This document shows positions 20,079 through 29,108 of a stretch of 37,742 nucleotides of DNA, in pieces. A program made the position numbers and the translations under genes. Under the pieces are notes generated by a model. It had not been told where the DNA came from, did not search any database, and saw nothing but the letters and a program-made list of their open reading frames with translations. The stretch is from contig MEYH01000054.1 in the NCBI GenBank assembly GCA_001773955.1, positions 1-37,742 of the forward strand. The letters run 5' to 3'. Position 1 is the stretch's first letter. Each line of letters opens with the position of its first letter. The stretch is from Candidatus Sediminicultor quintus. Its GTDB lineage: Bacteria > Atribacterota > Phoenicimicrobiia > Phoenicimicrobiales > Phoenicimicrobiaceae.

Positions 20079-21401
20079 ATGGCACTTGAAAATGTGCTAA
20101 GAGATATGGGAGTAGTAGGAGCCGGCGGTGCTGGTTTTCCTACCCATATTAAAGTAGCCAATAAATATGATGTAGTCATTGGAAATGGAGCGGAATGCGA
20201 ACCTCTTCTTTATAATGATAAATATGTTATAGAAAGGCAAGGAGAAGAGGTAGTAAAAGGTTTAGAGTTAGTTATGCAGTCGACTGGTGCAAAAAAAGGG
20301 GTAATTGCCCTGAAGAAAAAATACCTTTCAATTGCGGAAAAATTAAAAAAAACTATAGCCGGGAAGAAAAATATATCGCTATTCCTTCTTAAGGATTATT
20401 ATCCGGTTGGTGACGAGTTTATTCTGGTGCAAGAAATTACCGGCAAGATTATTCCGGAAGGGGGAATTCCTCCGGATATAGGTTGTTTGGTAAATAATGT
20501 AGAGACTTTAAGAAATGTGTATATGGCAGAAAAAGGCAATGCAGTTACCAGAAGGGCGTTAACCTGCATAGGAGAAGTAAAAAAGCCGAGTATCATCATT
20601 GCCCGGATTGGTACTTCTTTCCGGGAAATTATAAATCTTTGTGAACCTACCATAGAAGATTTTGTAGCGATTGTGGGGGGACCAATGATGGGTAAGGTAG
20701 TTTTTGATCTTGATACACCAGTAACTAAAATTACCAGCGGTATTCTGGTTTTACCGAGGGATCATCCCCTGGTTTTGAAGAAGACCTTAAGAATTGAATA
20801 TATTATCAAGCAAAGCAAAGCTGCCTGCTGTCAATGCAGTTATTGTACCGATTTATGTCCTCGTTACTTATTAGGTCATGAGCTTTATCCTCACAAGATT
20901 ATGAGACAGATAAACTTTGGACTCGATCTTCCGTACGAAATAATTCAAAATGCTTTTCTATGCAGTGAATGCGGGCTTTGCGAGGTATTCGCCTGTCCGA
21001 TGGAATTATCCCCTCGCATTATAAATCAAAAAATTAAGGAAAATCTTCTGGCAGCCGGCTATCAACCCAAGTTTTCGGGCAAAAAAGAAAATCCGAGAGA
21101 GCTGCAAGATTACAGAAAAATACCCAGTTCGAGGATTAAAAATCGCTTGAGATTGGATAAGTACGATAAAGATGGCCTGCATCCATTACCTGTAATGGAA
21201 ACCGATCCCGATCAAGTGGAGATTTTACTCAAACAACATACCGGTGTTACTTCTAAACCTGTAGTGAAAATTGATGAACAAGTAAATGAGGGTGATCTTA
21301 TTGCTGAAATCCCTGAGGGGAAATTAGGTGCCCGGTTACACGCAAGCATTAGAGGCAGGATAACTTATATTGACGAGGAAAGGATTGTTATTAAAAAATA
21401 A
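20079..21401 (+). CDS. pduS: PduS/RnfC-like NADH-binding Fe-S flavoprotein associated with the BMC
   Basis: VGAGGAGFPTHIK, NGAECEPLLYNDKY, two 4Fe-4S motifs CQCSYCTDLCP and CSECGLCEVFACP. Confidence 0.9.
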   Translation: MALENVLRDMGVVGAGGAGFPTHIKVANKYDVVIGNGAECEPLLYNDKYVIERQGEEVVKGLELVMQSTGAKKGVIALKKKYLSIAEKLKKTIAGKKNISLFLLKDYYPVGDEFILVQEITGKIIPEGGIPPDIGCLVNNVETLRNVYMAEKGNAVTRRALTCIGEVKKPSIIIARIGTSFREIINLCEPTIEDFVAIVGGPMMGKVVFDLDTPVTKITSGILVLPRDHPLVLKKTLRIEYIIKQSKAACCQCSYCTDLCPRYLLGHELYPHKIMRQINFGLDLPYEIIQNAFLCSECGLCEVFACPMELSPRIINQKIKENLLAAGYQPKFSGKKENPRELQDYRKIPSSRIKNRLRLDKYDKDGLHPLPVMETDPDQVEILLKQHTGVTSKPVVKIDEQVNEGDLIAEIPEGKLGARLHASIRGRITYIDEERIVIKK

Positions 21402-21421
21402 TAATGAAAGATAGGTAAGAT

Positions 21422-21976
21422 ATGGATATAATCGTTCTTGGAGTATTAGAATTTAATAGCATAGCAGTAGGAATAAAAGCTTTAGACGGCATAGTAAAAA
21501 CTGCCTCGGTGAAAGTAATAGATGCGAGAACGATTTGTCCGGGAAAATTTCTAATTCTTTTTACCGGTGATGTGGCGGCGGTCGATGCTTCTCTTACCGC
21601 TGGTAAGGAAATTGGAGAAGGTTACATAGTTGACGAATTATTTATTACCAATTTACATTCTCAAATTATTCCGGCAATTATCGGCACGGTTGAATGTAAG
21701 ATTTGGGATGCGGTGGCTGTAGTAGAATCTTTTTCGGTAGTTGCCAGTATTGAAGCTGCCGATATAGCCGCCAAGACTGCCAATGTTTTAATTAACGAGA
21801 TTAGATTAGCTGCGGGGATGGGCGGTAAATCTTATATTAAAATGATAGGGAATATAGATGAGGTGGAAGCTGCAGTCAAGGCAGCAGTTAAGATTATAGG
21901 TGACAAAGGTCTGCTTTGCAAAGAGGTCATTATCCCCAACCCCCATCCGGAGATTAAACCTTATTTTATTTATTAA
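21422..21976 (+). CDS. pduT: BMC-T (tandem BMC domain) shell protein, PduT-like with conserved Cys
   Basis: Two BMC domains (GVLEFNSIAVGIKALD... and AVVESFSVVASIEAADIAAK); TICPGKFLILFTGDVAAVDASL matches the PduT Fe-S cluster loop. Confidence 0.9.
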   Translation: MDIIVLGVLEFNSIAVGIKALDGIVKTASVKVIDARTICPGKFLILFTGDVAAVDASLTAGKEIGEGYIVDELFITNLHSQIIPAIIGTVECKIWDAVAVVESFSVVASIEAADIAAKTANVLINEIRLAAGMGGKSYIKMIGNIDEVEAAVKAAVKIIGDKGLLCKEVIIPNPHPEIKPYFIY

Positions 21977-22011
21977 AGATAAAACAGAAATTTACACCTA
22001 GGTGGTAAATT

Positions 22012-23454
22012 ATGGAAATAAACGAAAAAGATTTAAAATTAATCATTGAAAGCGTTCTTGATAAGTTAGAAAGTACCAAAAGTGATAAAACAATATCAAA
22101 TGATTCTTTAAGCAAGTCTTCTTCTGGGCAGGATGGAATTTTTGAAGAAGTAAATACTGCTGTCGATGCTGCCGAAGCTGCTCATCTTGAACTGATTAAA
22201 TTAACCTTAGATCGACGTAGAGAGATCATTCGGAGCATACGCAAAATAATTATGAGTAATCTGGAAGAGATTTCTAAATTGGCCGTAGAGGAAACAACCT
22301 TTGGCAGAGTAGAAGATAAAATTGAAAAAAATAGATTAGCTGCTTTAAAAACACCGGGGGTAGAAGACCTCGAGCCTACAGCTTATTCCGATGATAATGG
22401 AATGACCTTAATGGAACGAGCAGCTTATGGGGTTATTGGGTCTATCATACCCTCTACCAACCCTACTTCTACAGTTATTAATAATGGAATAAGTATGGTC
22501 GCTGGTGGGAATTCGGTAGTTTTTAATCCTCATCCTGCAGCAAAAAGAAGTTCCTGCTTTACCGTTTCCTTAATCAATCAGGCGATTGTAAAAGCCGGGG
22601 GTCCCTCCAATGTTCTGTGTGCCATTGCTAATCCAACTATTGATTCAGCCCAAACTTTAATGAAACATCCTAAAATTAGATTACTGGTAGTAACCGGTGG
22701 TCCGGTGGTAGTTCAGGCAGCCATGAACAGTGATAAGAAAGTAATTGCCGCTGGTCCTGGGAATCCTCCCTGTGTTGTAGATGAAACAGCTGATCTGATT
22801 AAAGCCGGCCGTGATATTGTGAAGGGAGCAGGATTTGATAATAATATCGTCTGTATATGTGAGAAAGAGATATTAGCTGTTTCCCAAATTGCCGATAAAC
22901 TAAAAGAAGAAATGATAAAAAATGGTGCTTATGAACTAAAAGGCGAACAGATTGAAAAGGTTACTAAATTGGTTATTGCTGACCCGGGCAAGCCCGGGCA
23001 TGAGGGGGCATCGAACAAAGAATATGTGGGGAAAAATGCCAGTGTAATCGCCCGGGATATCGGGTTAGACCTTTCTGACCAAACCAAAATATTGCTTTGC
23101 GAAGTAGACCGTTATCATCCATTGGTCTGGACCGAACAGCTTTTACCGGTGATTCCTCTGGTTCGCTTTAACCATGTTGATGAAGCCATAGATTTTGCCG
23201 TGCAGTGTGAGCATAATTTCAGGCATACTGCCTCTATTCATTCCCGGAATATCGCTACACTTTCCAGGATGGCCCAATTGATGAACTGTTCTCTCTTTGT
23301 AAAGAACGGACCGTGTTATAGCGGATTAGGGTTCGGAGGCGCCGGTTATACTTCTTTTACTATCGCTACTCCTACCGGAGAGGGTTTAACCCGGGCAAGA
23401 ACTTTTACCCGGGAAAGACGTTGTGTCTTGGTTGGTTATTTCAGAATTGTCTAA
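22012..23454 (+). CDS. CoA-acylating aldehyde dehydrogenase (PduP/EutE family)
   Basis: IGSIIPSTNPTSTVINNGISMVAGGNSVVFNPHPAAK, GPGNPPCVVDETADL, GFDNNIVCICEKE (catalytic Cys); N-terminal helix. Confidence 0.95.
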   Translation: MEINEKDLKLIIESVLDKLESTKSDKTISNDSLSKSSSGQDGIFEEVNTAVDAAEAAHLELIKLTLDRRREIIRSIRKIIMSNLEEISKLAVEETTFGRVEDKIEKNRLAALKTPGVEDLEPTAYSDDNGMTLMERAAYGVIGSIIPSTNPTSTVINNGISMVAGGNSVVFNPHPAAKRSSCFTVSLINQAIVKAGGPSNVLCAIANPTIDSAQTLMKHPKIRLLVVTGGPVVVQAAMNSDKKVIAAGPGNPPCVVDETADLIKAGRDIVKGAGFDNNIVCICEKEILAVSQIADKLKEEMIKNGAYELKGEQIEKVTKLVIADPGKPGHEGASNKEYVGKNASVIARDIGLDLSDQTKILLCEVDRYHPLVWTEQLLPVIPLVRFNHVDEAIDFAVQCEHNFRHTASIHSRNIATLSRMAQLMNCSLFVKNGPCYSGLGFGGAGYTSFTIATPTGEGLTRARTFTRERRCVLVGYFRIV

Positions 23455-23488
23455 AGTTAAATTTAATGGTATAGAAATTTCCTTTTTT

Positions 23489-23547
23489 GTAGGGGTTCGA
23501 TTTATCGAACCCGCAATGAAAACGGGTCGGATAAATCCGACCCCTAC
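23489..23547. repeat. REP/MITE-like double-hairpin palindrome (GTAGGGG...CCCCTAC)
   Basis: Two internal palindromes GGGTTCGAT-TT-ATCGAACCC (23493-23512) and GGGTCGGAT-AA-ATCCGACCC (23524-23543), flanked by inverted GTAGGGG/CCCCTAC. Confidence 0.85.
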
Positions 23548-23590
23548 TTTAAAAGCAATACTTTATACGAAAAAAGTTTTGAATTTTGAA

Positions 23591-23614
23591 CTAACGACTA
23601 ACGACTAACGACTA
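23591..23614. repeat. 7-bp tandem repeat (CTAACGA)x3 + CTA
   Basis: ctaacgactaacgactaacgacta read directly. Confidence 0.9.
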
Positions 23615-23650
23615 TATATTTTTTATTAGCTGTCTATTCGGAGGTTAGAG

Positions 23651-23920
23651 ATGCAATTAGGAAAAGTGATTGGCAATGTTGTTTGTACCCAGAAAGTAGA
23701 ATCTTTTCAAGATATAAAACTATTATTGGTTCAGCCTCTTAATGAAAAGTTAGAAGAAATTGGTGATCCTGTAGTGGCTTGCGATACGGTTCAGGCAGGT
23801 ATAAATGATATTGTTTTCTATGAAAGCGGCAGAGAGGCAGCTTTGGGACTTAAAAATTGGTTCAACCCCTCTGATCTGACTATTATGGGTATAGTTGATC
23901 AGGTAAATATTGGAGAGTAA
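23651..23920 (+). CDS. BMC-P (EutN/CcmL) pentameric vertex protein, copy 3
   Basis: MQLGKVIGNVVCTQKVESFQDIKLLLVQPLNE...ACDTVQAGINDIVFYESG. Confidence 0.94.
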   Translation: MQLGKVIGNVVCTQKVESFQDIKLLLVQPLNEKLEEIGDPVVACDTVQAGINDIVFYESGREAALGLKNWFNPSDLTIMGIVDQVNIGE

Positions 23921-23922
23921 TT

Positions 23923-24186
23923 ATGATTTTAGGTAAGGTAATCGGTAATGTAGTTTCAACTATTAAGCTTCCGATTTATCAAGGATATAAGATTTTAATC
24001 GTTCAGCCGGTGAATGATAAAGAAGAGCCGCAAGGGGAAAGTCTTTTGGCTTTGGATACTGTGCAGGCAGGGGTGGGAGATACGGTCCTGGTGATTGATG
24101 AAGGGAATTCCTCTCGTTTGATCATGAATAATTCGACTGCCCCGGTTAGGACAATGATTGTAGGAATTGTCGATGCGATTGAATAA
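23923..24186 (+). CDS. BMC-P (EutN/CcmL) pentameric vertex protein, copy 4
   Basis: MILGKVIGNVVSTIKLPIYQGYKILIVQPVND...ALDTVQAGVGDTVLVIDEGNSSR. Confidence 0.95.
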   Translation: MILGKVIGNVVSTIKLPIYQGYKILIVQPVNDKEEPQGESLLALDTVQAGVGDTVLVIDEGNSSRLIMNNSTAPVRTMIVGIVDAIE

Positions 24187-24209
24187 AGTTTAGAATAAGG
24201 TTAAAGAAA

Positions 24210-24776
24210 ATGAGTGATAGTATAAATAGTATGAATAGAATAAAAATTATCCAGAATGTGGTTAGTGGATTGTATTCTACCACTATCCCTGAAAAAGTTC
24301 AACCTATCCCCAATAATGTTCGGGATAAAGTGGGTTGTGTTGCTATTGGTTCAGATCATGGCGGATTTGAGGCCAAAGAAATTATTAGAGATTATTTGCG
24401 TGCTATTGGTTATCGAGTTACAGATGTCGGAACTTTTAGCAAAGATAGTGTGGATTATCCTGATTTTGCTCTTAAAGTGGCCAGGAAGGTAGCCAGCGGG
24501 GAATGTGAAAGAGGAATTATGATCGATGGAGCTGGAATTGGCTCTTCAATGGTTTGTAATAAAGTTAAAGGGATAAGAGCAGCCCTGTGTTATAACCCGA
24601 AAACTATTATAAACAGCAGAGAACACAATAATGCCAATGTTTTAACTTTGGGCGGCCCATTACACACTTCGGATGAATTACGCGAAATGGTAAAACTCTG
24701 GTTGGAAACTACTTTTGCTGGCGGAAGACATTGGAAAAGAGTTAATAAAATAATGGCTGTAGAAAGAAATCAATAA
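24210..24776 (+). CDS. rpiB: RpiB/LacAB family sugar-phosphate isomerase with N-terminal extension
   Basis: VAIGSDHGGFEAKEII, DVGTFSKDSVDYPDFALKVARKVASGECERGIMIDGAGIGSSMVCNKVKGIRAALC, REHNNANVLTLGG. Confidence 0.92.
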   Translation: MSDSINSMNRIKIIQNVVSGLYSTTIPEKVQPIPNNVRDKVGCVAIGSDHGGFEAKEIIRDYLRAIGYRVTDVGTFSKDSVDYPDFALKVARKVASGECERGIMIDGAGIGSSMVCNKVKGIRAALCYNPKTIINSREHNNANVLTLGGPLHTSDELREMVKLWLETTFAGGRHWKRVNKIMAVERNQ

Positions 24777-24803
24777 AAATATGAAAAAAAGAGGTTTAAA
24801 ATT

Positions 24804-25619
24804 ATGGATATAGATAAGATGGATAAAAAAGAATTGATAGATAGGATTAGTGATGAAATAATATCAAAATTAAAGAAAACATCTTTTTCTGATAATCTTT
24901 CTTTTAAATCTGATTTGGGTAATAAAAACATACAGGGTTCTTCCGCAGGTTGCAAGATACAAATTAACACGCCTGCTGATCTCGCACCTTATATTGACCA
25001 TACTTTATTAAAGCCTGACGCAACAGAAGCTCAGGTGAAAAAAATATGTGAAGAAGCCGTTCAGTATGGTTTTTGTACGGTTTGTATTAATTCTTCCTGG
25101 GTGGTTTACTGTGCCAGGAAACTAAGGGGGACCGGAGTTAAAGTGTGCGCTGTCGTGGGATTTCCGTTGGGGGCAACAGACAGCAGGACCAAGGCTTACG
25201 AGACTCGTAATGCCATAGAAAATGGAGCTGATGAAATAGATATGGTGATTAATGTAGGTGCTTTAAGAAACGGGGATCTAAAGACTGTGGAAGCTGATCT
25301 AAGAGCAGTATTGACAGCTTGCAGGAATACTACGACTACCAAGGCAATTATTGAAACTTGCTTACTATCAGACGAGGAAAAAGTAATAGCTTCTCAATTG
25401 GTAAAAAAAGTTGGTTTTGGTTTTGTAAAGACCTCTACCGGTTTTTCTACCGCCGGAGCTACTGCCCATGATGTTGCTTTGATCCGCAGGACTGTTGGTC
25501 CTAAAATGGGAATTAAAGCAGCAGGCGGAATCCGTACTTACGAAGATGCTTTATTAATGATTCGCTCCGGGGCAACCCGGCTGGGATGTAGTGCCAGTGT
25601 AAAGATTGTCAGTGTCTGA
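24804..25619 (+). CDS. deoC: Deoxyribose-phosphate aldolase with about 50-aa N-terminal extension
   Basis: [77 protein letters not shown]. Confidence 0.95.
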   Translation: MDIDKMDKKELIDRISDEIISKLKKTSFSDNLSFKSDLGNKNIQGSSAGCKIQINTPADLAPYIDHTLLKPDATEAQVKKICEEAVQYGFCTVCINSSWVVYCARKLRGTGVKVCAVVGFPLGATDSRTKAYETRNAIENGADEIDMVINVGALRNGDLKTVEADLRAVLTACRNTTTTKAIIETCLLSDEEKVIASQLVKKVGFGFVKTSTGFSTAGATAHDVALIRRTVGPKMGIKAAGGIRTYEDALLMIRSGATRLGCSASVKIVSV

Positions 25620-25666
25620 TGTTATTTTGATATGATAAAGAATAGATGAGCCGAGGATGATAAAAA

Positions 25667-26338
25667 ATGGAAGAGAAAGACTATAAAAAACTTGTAGATA
25701 TGATAACTGAAACGATTTACAGAGAAATAAAACCGAAAGACGAGCCATCTAATCTTTTCTCTATCCCCGTAGAGATATCCAATCATCATGTTCATTTAAC
25801 CAGGGGTTCTTTGGATATTTTATATGGAAAGGATTATGAGCTTACTAAATTACGGGATTTATCTCAACCCGGAGAATTTGCCAGTAATGAACAGGTGAGT
25901 ATAGTTAGCGCGAATATGAAATTTATTGAAAAAGTAAGGATTCTTGGACCCCTGCGAGAATATACGCAAGCAGAATTATCCATTACTGATGGTTATTTTT
26001 TAGGATTAGACCTTCCTACCAGAATATCGGGGAATCTAAAAGGCTCTCCGCCTATCATTTTTATGGGACCACAAGGCGTTTTAACTCTTTCAGAGGGAGC
26101 TATTCGAGCCGCGCGGCATATTCATATGACTCCTGAAAATGCGGAATCTTACCAGGTAAAAAATGGTGACCGAGTGAAGGTGGAAGTATCAGGAGATCAT
26201 GGAGTTATTTATAAGGATGTAGTAATCAGGGTTTCGCAAAAGAGCAAATTAGCCCTTCATCTGGATACAGATGAAGCCAATGCCGGGAATGTAGAAAATA
26301 AATGTTTGGCTAGAATTATTAAAAAATTCTTTCATTAA
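25667..26338 (+). CDS. pduL: Phosphate propanoyltransferase (PduL) with N-terminal encapsulation-like helix
   Basis: VEISNHHVHLTRGSLDILYG, LRDLSQPGEFASNEQV, AARHIHMTPENAESYQVKNGDRVKV, LHLDTDEANAGN. Confidence 0.95.
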   Translation: MEEKDYKKLVDMITETIYREIKPKDEPSNLFSIPVEISNHHVHLTRGSLDILYGKDYELTKLRDLSQPGEFASNEQVSIVSANMKFIEKVRILGPLREYTQAELSITDGYFLGLDLPTRISGNLKGSPPIIFMGPQGVLTLSEGAIRAARHIHMTPENAESYQVKNGDRVKVEVSGDHGVIYKDVVIRVSQKSKLALHLDTDEANAGNVENKCLARIIKKFFH

Positions 26339-26408
26339 ATCAATATTTTAATTTTTAAAAAGTAATCAATTAAATTAAAATGCTACTGAATAAGGAGGAA
26401 AAGTAAAC

Positions 26409-27461
26409 ATGATGAGAGCAGTAACCTTATTTGCTCCAGCAAATCTAAGTTGCGTGGAGGCGGAAGTTCCTAAAATAAAAGATTCAAATGAAGTACTTAT
26501 AAAAGTTAAAGCTTGTGGAGTTTGCGGATCTGATATACCAAGAGTAATGATTAAAGGAGCTCACAAAATGCCGATTATAATCGGCCATGAATTTAGTGGT
26601 GAAATAGTGGAGACAGGCGAAAGCGTTTCTTCTTTTAAGGTGTTAGATCAAGTGACAGCTATGCCGTTAATTCCTTGTGGAAAATGCGAGTTTTGTCAAA
26701 TAGGAAAATATAATCTTTGTGATGATTATCTATATTATGGCTCTCGTATTCCTGGTGCAATGGCACAATATATTGTAGTAAAGGAAAGCAATCTTCTTAA
26801 ATTACCTAAAAATGTAGATTATGAAAGTGCTGCAATGACTGATCCAGTGAGCGTGGCATTACATGCTATAGGAAAAGCAAATATTAATGCTGGTCAATCA
26901 GCAATAGTTTTTGGTTTAGGGGCTATTGGACTTATTGCCATACAATGGTTAAAAATTTTAGGATGTTCCGAAGTTATTGCCATAGATATTTTTCAGGAAA
27001 AATTAGATTTAGCTGAAAAACTGGGAGTCGATTTAACGATTAACGCAAAAAATAATAACGTTATTGAGGCAATAATGGATTATACCCATAATAAAGGAGC
27101 TGATATTGTTATTGAGTTAGCGGGAAATAAAATAACTCAATTACAAGCAATTCAATCAGCAAGTAAAATGGGTAGAGTGATTTATTGTGGAATATCTTAC
27201 GATGATCTTCTGCTTCCAAGCAAAGAAGTTAATAAGATACTCCGAGGGGAATTATTTGTTATTGGTTCATGGAATTCATCCATTGCGCCTCTTCCAGTTA
27301 ATGAATGGAAAACCTCTTTAGATTTTATGGATAAAGGAAAAATTAAAGTGAAACCATTAATAAGCCATCGAGTAAAGTTAGAGGATTGTAAAGAAGTTTT
27401 TGAGATGATGTACTATAAAAAAGAGATATTTAATAAAGTTTTATTTATTCCGGATTTATAA
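26409..27461 (+). CDS. Zn-dependent polyol/alcohol dehydrogenase (galactitol-1-P dehydrogenase/GatD-like)
   Basis: CGVCGSDIPRVM, GHEFSGEIVETG, structural zinc Cys cluster PCGKCEFCQIGKYNLC, GLGAIGL Rossmann motif. Confidence 0.85.
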   Translation: MMRAVTLFAPANLSCVEAEVPKIKDSNEVLIKVKACGVCGSDIPRVMIKGAHKMPIIIGHEFSGEIVETGESVSSFKVLDQVTAMPLIPCGKCEFCQIGKYNLCDDYLYYGSRIPGAMAQYIVVKESNLLKLPKNVDYESAAMTDPVSVALHAIGKANINAGQSAIVFGLGAIGLIAIQWLKILGCSEVIAIDIFQEKLDLAEKLGVDLTINAKNNNVIEAIMDYTHNKGADIVIELAGNKITQLQAIQSASKMGRVIYCGISYDDLLLPSKEVNKILRGELFVIGSWNSSIAPLPVNEWKTSLDFMDKGKIKVKPLISHRVKLEDCKEVFEMMYYKKEIFNKVLFIPDL

Positions 27462-27593
27462 AAAGTGATAAAGATAAAAAGAAATAACATCAATAATTTT
27501 ATTAAACCGAAGGGCAGAATACCATGAGTTTGCCCATATATGAATGTAAACTTGCCCGAAAATAGCATTAAATAATTTTAAGGAGTAGAATAG

Positions 27594-29108
27594 ATGGAAA
27601 AAAAATATATAATGGCAATTGACCAAGGCACAACAGGTACACGGGTTATCTTATTTAATCATGAAGGCCAAGTTCATTCAAAAGCTTATAGGGAGATAAG
27701 GCAGATATATCCAAATCCTGGTTGGGTTGAACAAGATCCAATGGAATATTGGAATACAACTATGGTTTGTACAAAGGAAGCTTTCGAAAAAGGTGGAGTT
27801 ACGGCAAGTGAAATAGCAGCAATAGGTATTACCTGTCAGAGAGAGACAACTGTATTGTGGGATAAAGATACCGGGCTACCTGTTTATAATGCAATTGTTT
27901 GGCAGAGCCGCCAGACTGCAAGTATATGTGAAGAGTTAAAAACAAGAGGATACGAAGATACCGTCAAAAACAAAACTGGCCTTTTAATCGATGCATACTT
28001 TTCTGGAACGAAGATTAAATGGATTATCGAAAATGTCTCTGGCGTTAAGGAAAAAATTTCGCAAGGGAAAATATGTATGGGTAACATAGATAGCTGGCTT
28101 ATATGGAAGTTAAGTGGGGGGGCTTATCACGTTGAGGATTATTCAAATGCATCAAGGACAATGCTTTTAAATATATATACTCTTGAGTGGGATAAAGAGT
28201 TGCTTGATATTTTGGATATTCCTGTAAGTATTTTACCACGGTTAAAACCTTCAAGTGGTATAATTGCGACAACAAACAAGGATGTATTTTTTGGAGAGGA
28301 ACTACCGATTGCAGGTGATGCCGGTGACCAACATGCAGCTACTTTTGGACAGGTATGCTTTCAGCCGGGAATGGCAAAGAATACTTACGGTACTGCACTA
28401 GCATTAATGATGAATGTTGGGGAAAGGGTTTTATTTTCAAAGAATGGTCTGACCACCGATATCGCTTGGGTGATTAATAATAATGTTGAGTATGCACTTG
28501 AAGGCGTTGTATTTGCGGGTGGTTCAACAGTCCAGTGGTTAAGGGATGGATTGAAAATAATTAAAACCGCTCCTGAATGTGATTTACTTGCAGAAAAAGT
28601 AGCAGATACAGGAGGAGTATATTTTGTTCCAGCATTTACAGGATTGTGTGCTCCGTATTGGGATATGTATGCAAGAGGCTTGGTAATAGGTATTACAAGG
28701 GGGACTAGTAGAGAGCATATCGCAAGGAGTGCTTTGGAAGCAATAGCATATCAGACAAGAGACGTACTTGATACAATGACAGTAGATTCTGGTATAAATG
28801 CAAAGTCATTAAGAGTAGACGGTGGAGCAACTAATAGTAACTTTCTCATGCAATTTCAATCGGATATACTTGGTATTCCTATTGAAGTGCCAGCAATTAC
28901 TGAGATGGCAGCATTAGGTGCGGCATATTTAGCAGGTCTCGGAATAGGTTTCTGGGCGAATAAGGAAGAAATTTCAAAACAATGGAAGTTATCAAAAGTA
29001 TTTGAACCGAAAATGAAAGAAGATAGGAGAGAAGAATTATATGCTGGATGGAAAAGAGCGGTGAAGAGATCGCTTCTTTGGGATAAAAAAGAAGATATTT
29101 GTATATGA
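27594..29108 (+). CDS. glpK: Glycerol kinase, copy 1
   Basis: IMAIDQGTTGTRVILFNHEGQ, PGWVEQDPMEYW, ATFGQVCFQPGMAKNTYGT, RVDGGATNSNFLMQFQSDILG. Confidence 0.92.
   Translation: MEKKYIMAIDQGTTGTRVILFNHEGQVHSKAYREIRQIYPNPGWVEQDPMEYWNTTMVCTKEAFEKGGVTASEIAAIGITCQRETTVLWDKDTGLPVYNAIVWQSRQTASICEELKTRGYEDTVKNKTGLLIDAYFSGTKIKWIIENVSGVKEKISQGKICMGNIDSWLIWKLSGGAYHVEDYSNASRTMLLNIYTLEWDKELLDILDIPVSILPRLKPSSGIIATTNKDVFFGEELPIAGDAGDQHAATFGQVCFQPGMAKNTYGTALALMMNVGERVLFSKNGLTTDIAWVINNNVEYALEGVVFAGGSTVQWLRDGLKIIKTAPECDLLAEKVADTGGVYFVPAFTGLCAPYWDMYARGLVIGITRGTSREHIARSALEAIAYQTRDVLDTMTVDSGINAKSLRVDGGATNSNFLMQFQSDILGIPIEVPAITEMAALGAAYLAGLGIGFWANKEEISKQWKLSKVFEPKMKEDRREELYAGWKRAVKRSLLWDKKEDICI

Noticed and set aside
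23423-23608. 61-aa plus-strand ORF between the aldehyde DH and BMC-P copy 3
   Set aside because: Overlaps the aldehyde DH end and is translated through the REP-like palindrome; no family resemblance.
24256-24492. 78-aa ORF inside rpiB
   Set aside because: Out-of-frame hydrophobic translation within a strong RpiB CDS.
27505-27560. GGGCA...TGCCC stems upstream of glpK copy 1, considered as a riboswitch or terminator
   Set aside because: Only about 5-bp arms with no T-tract and no match to a known riboswitch that I recognise.
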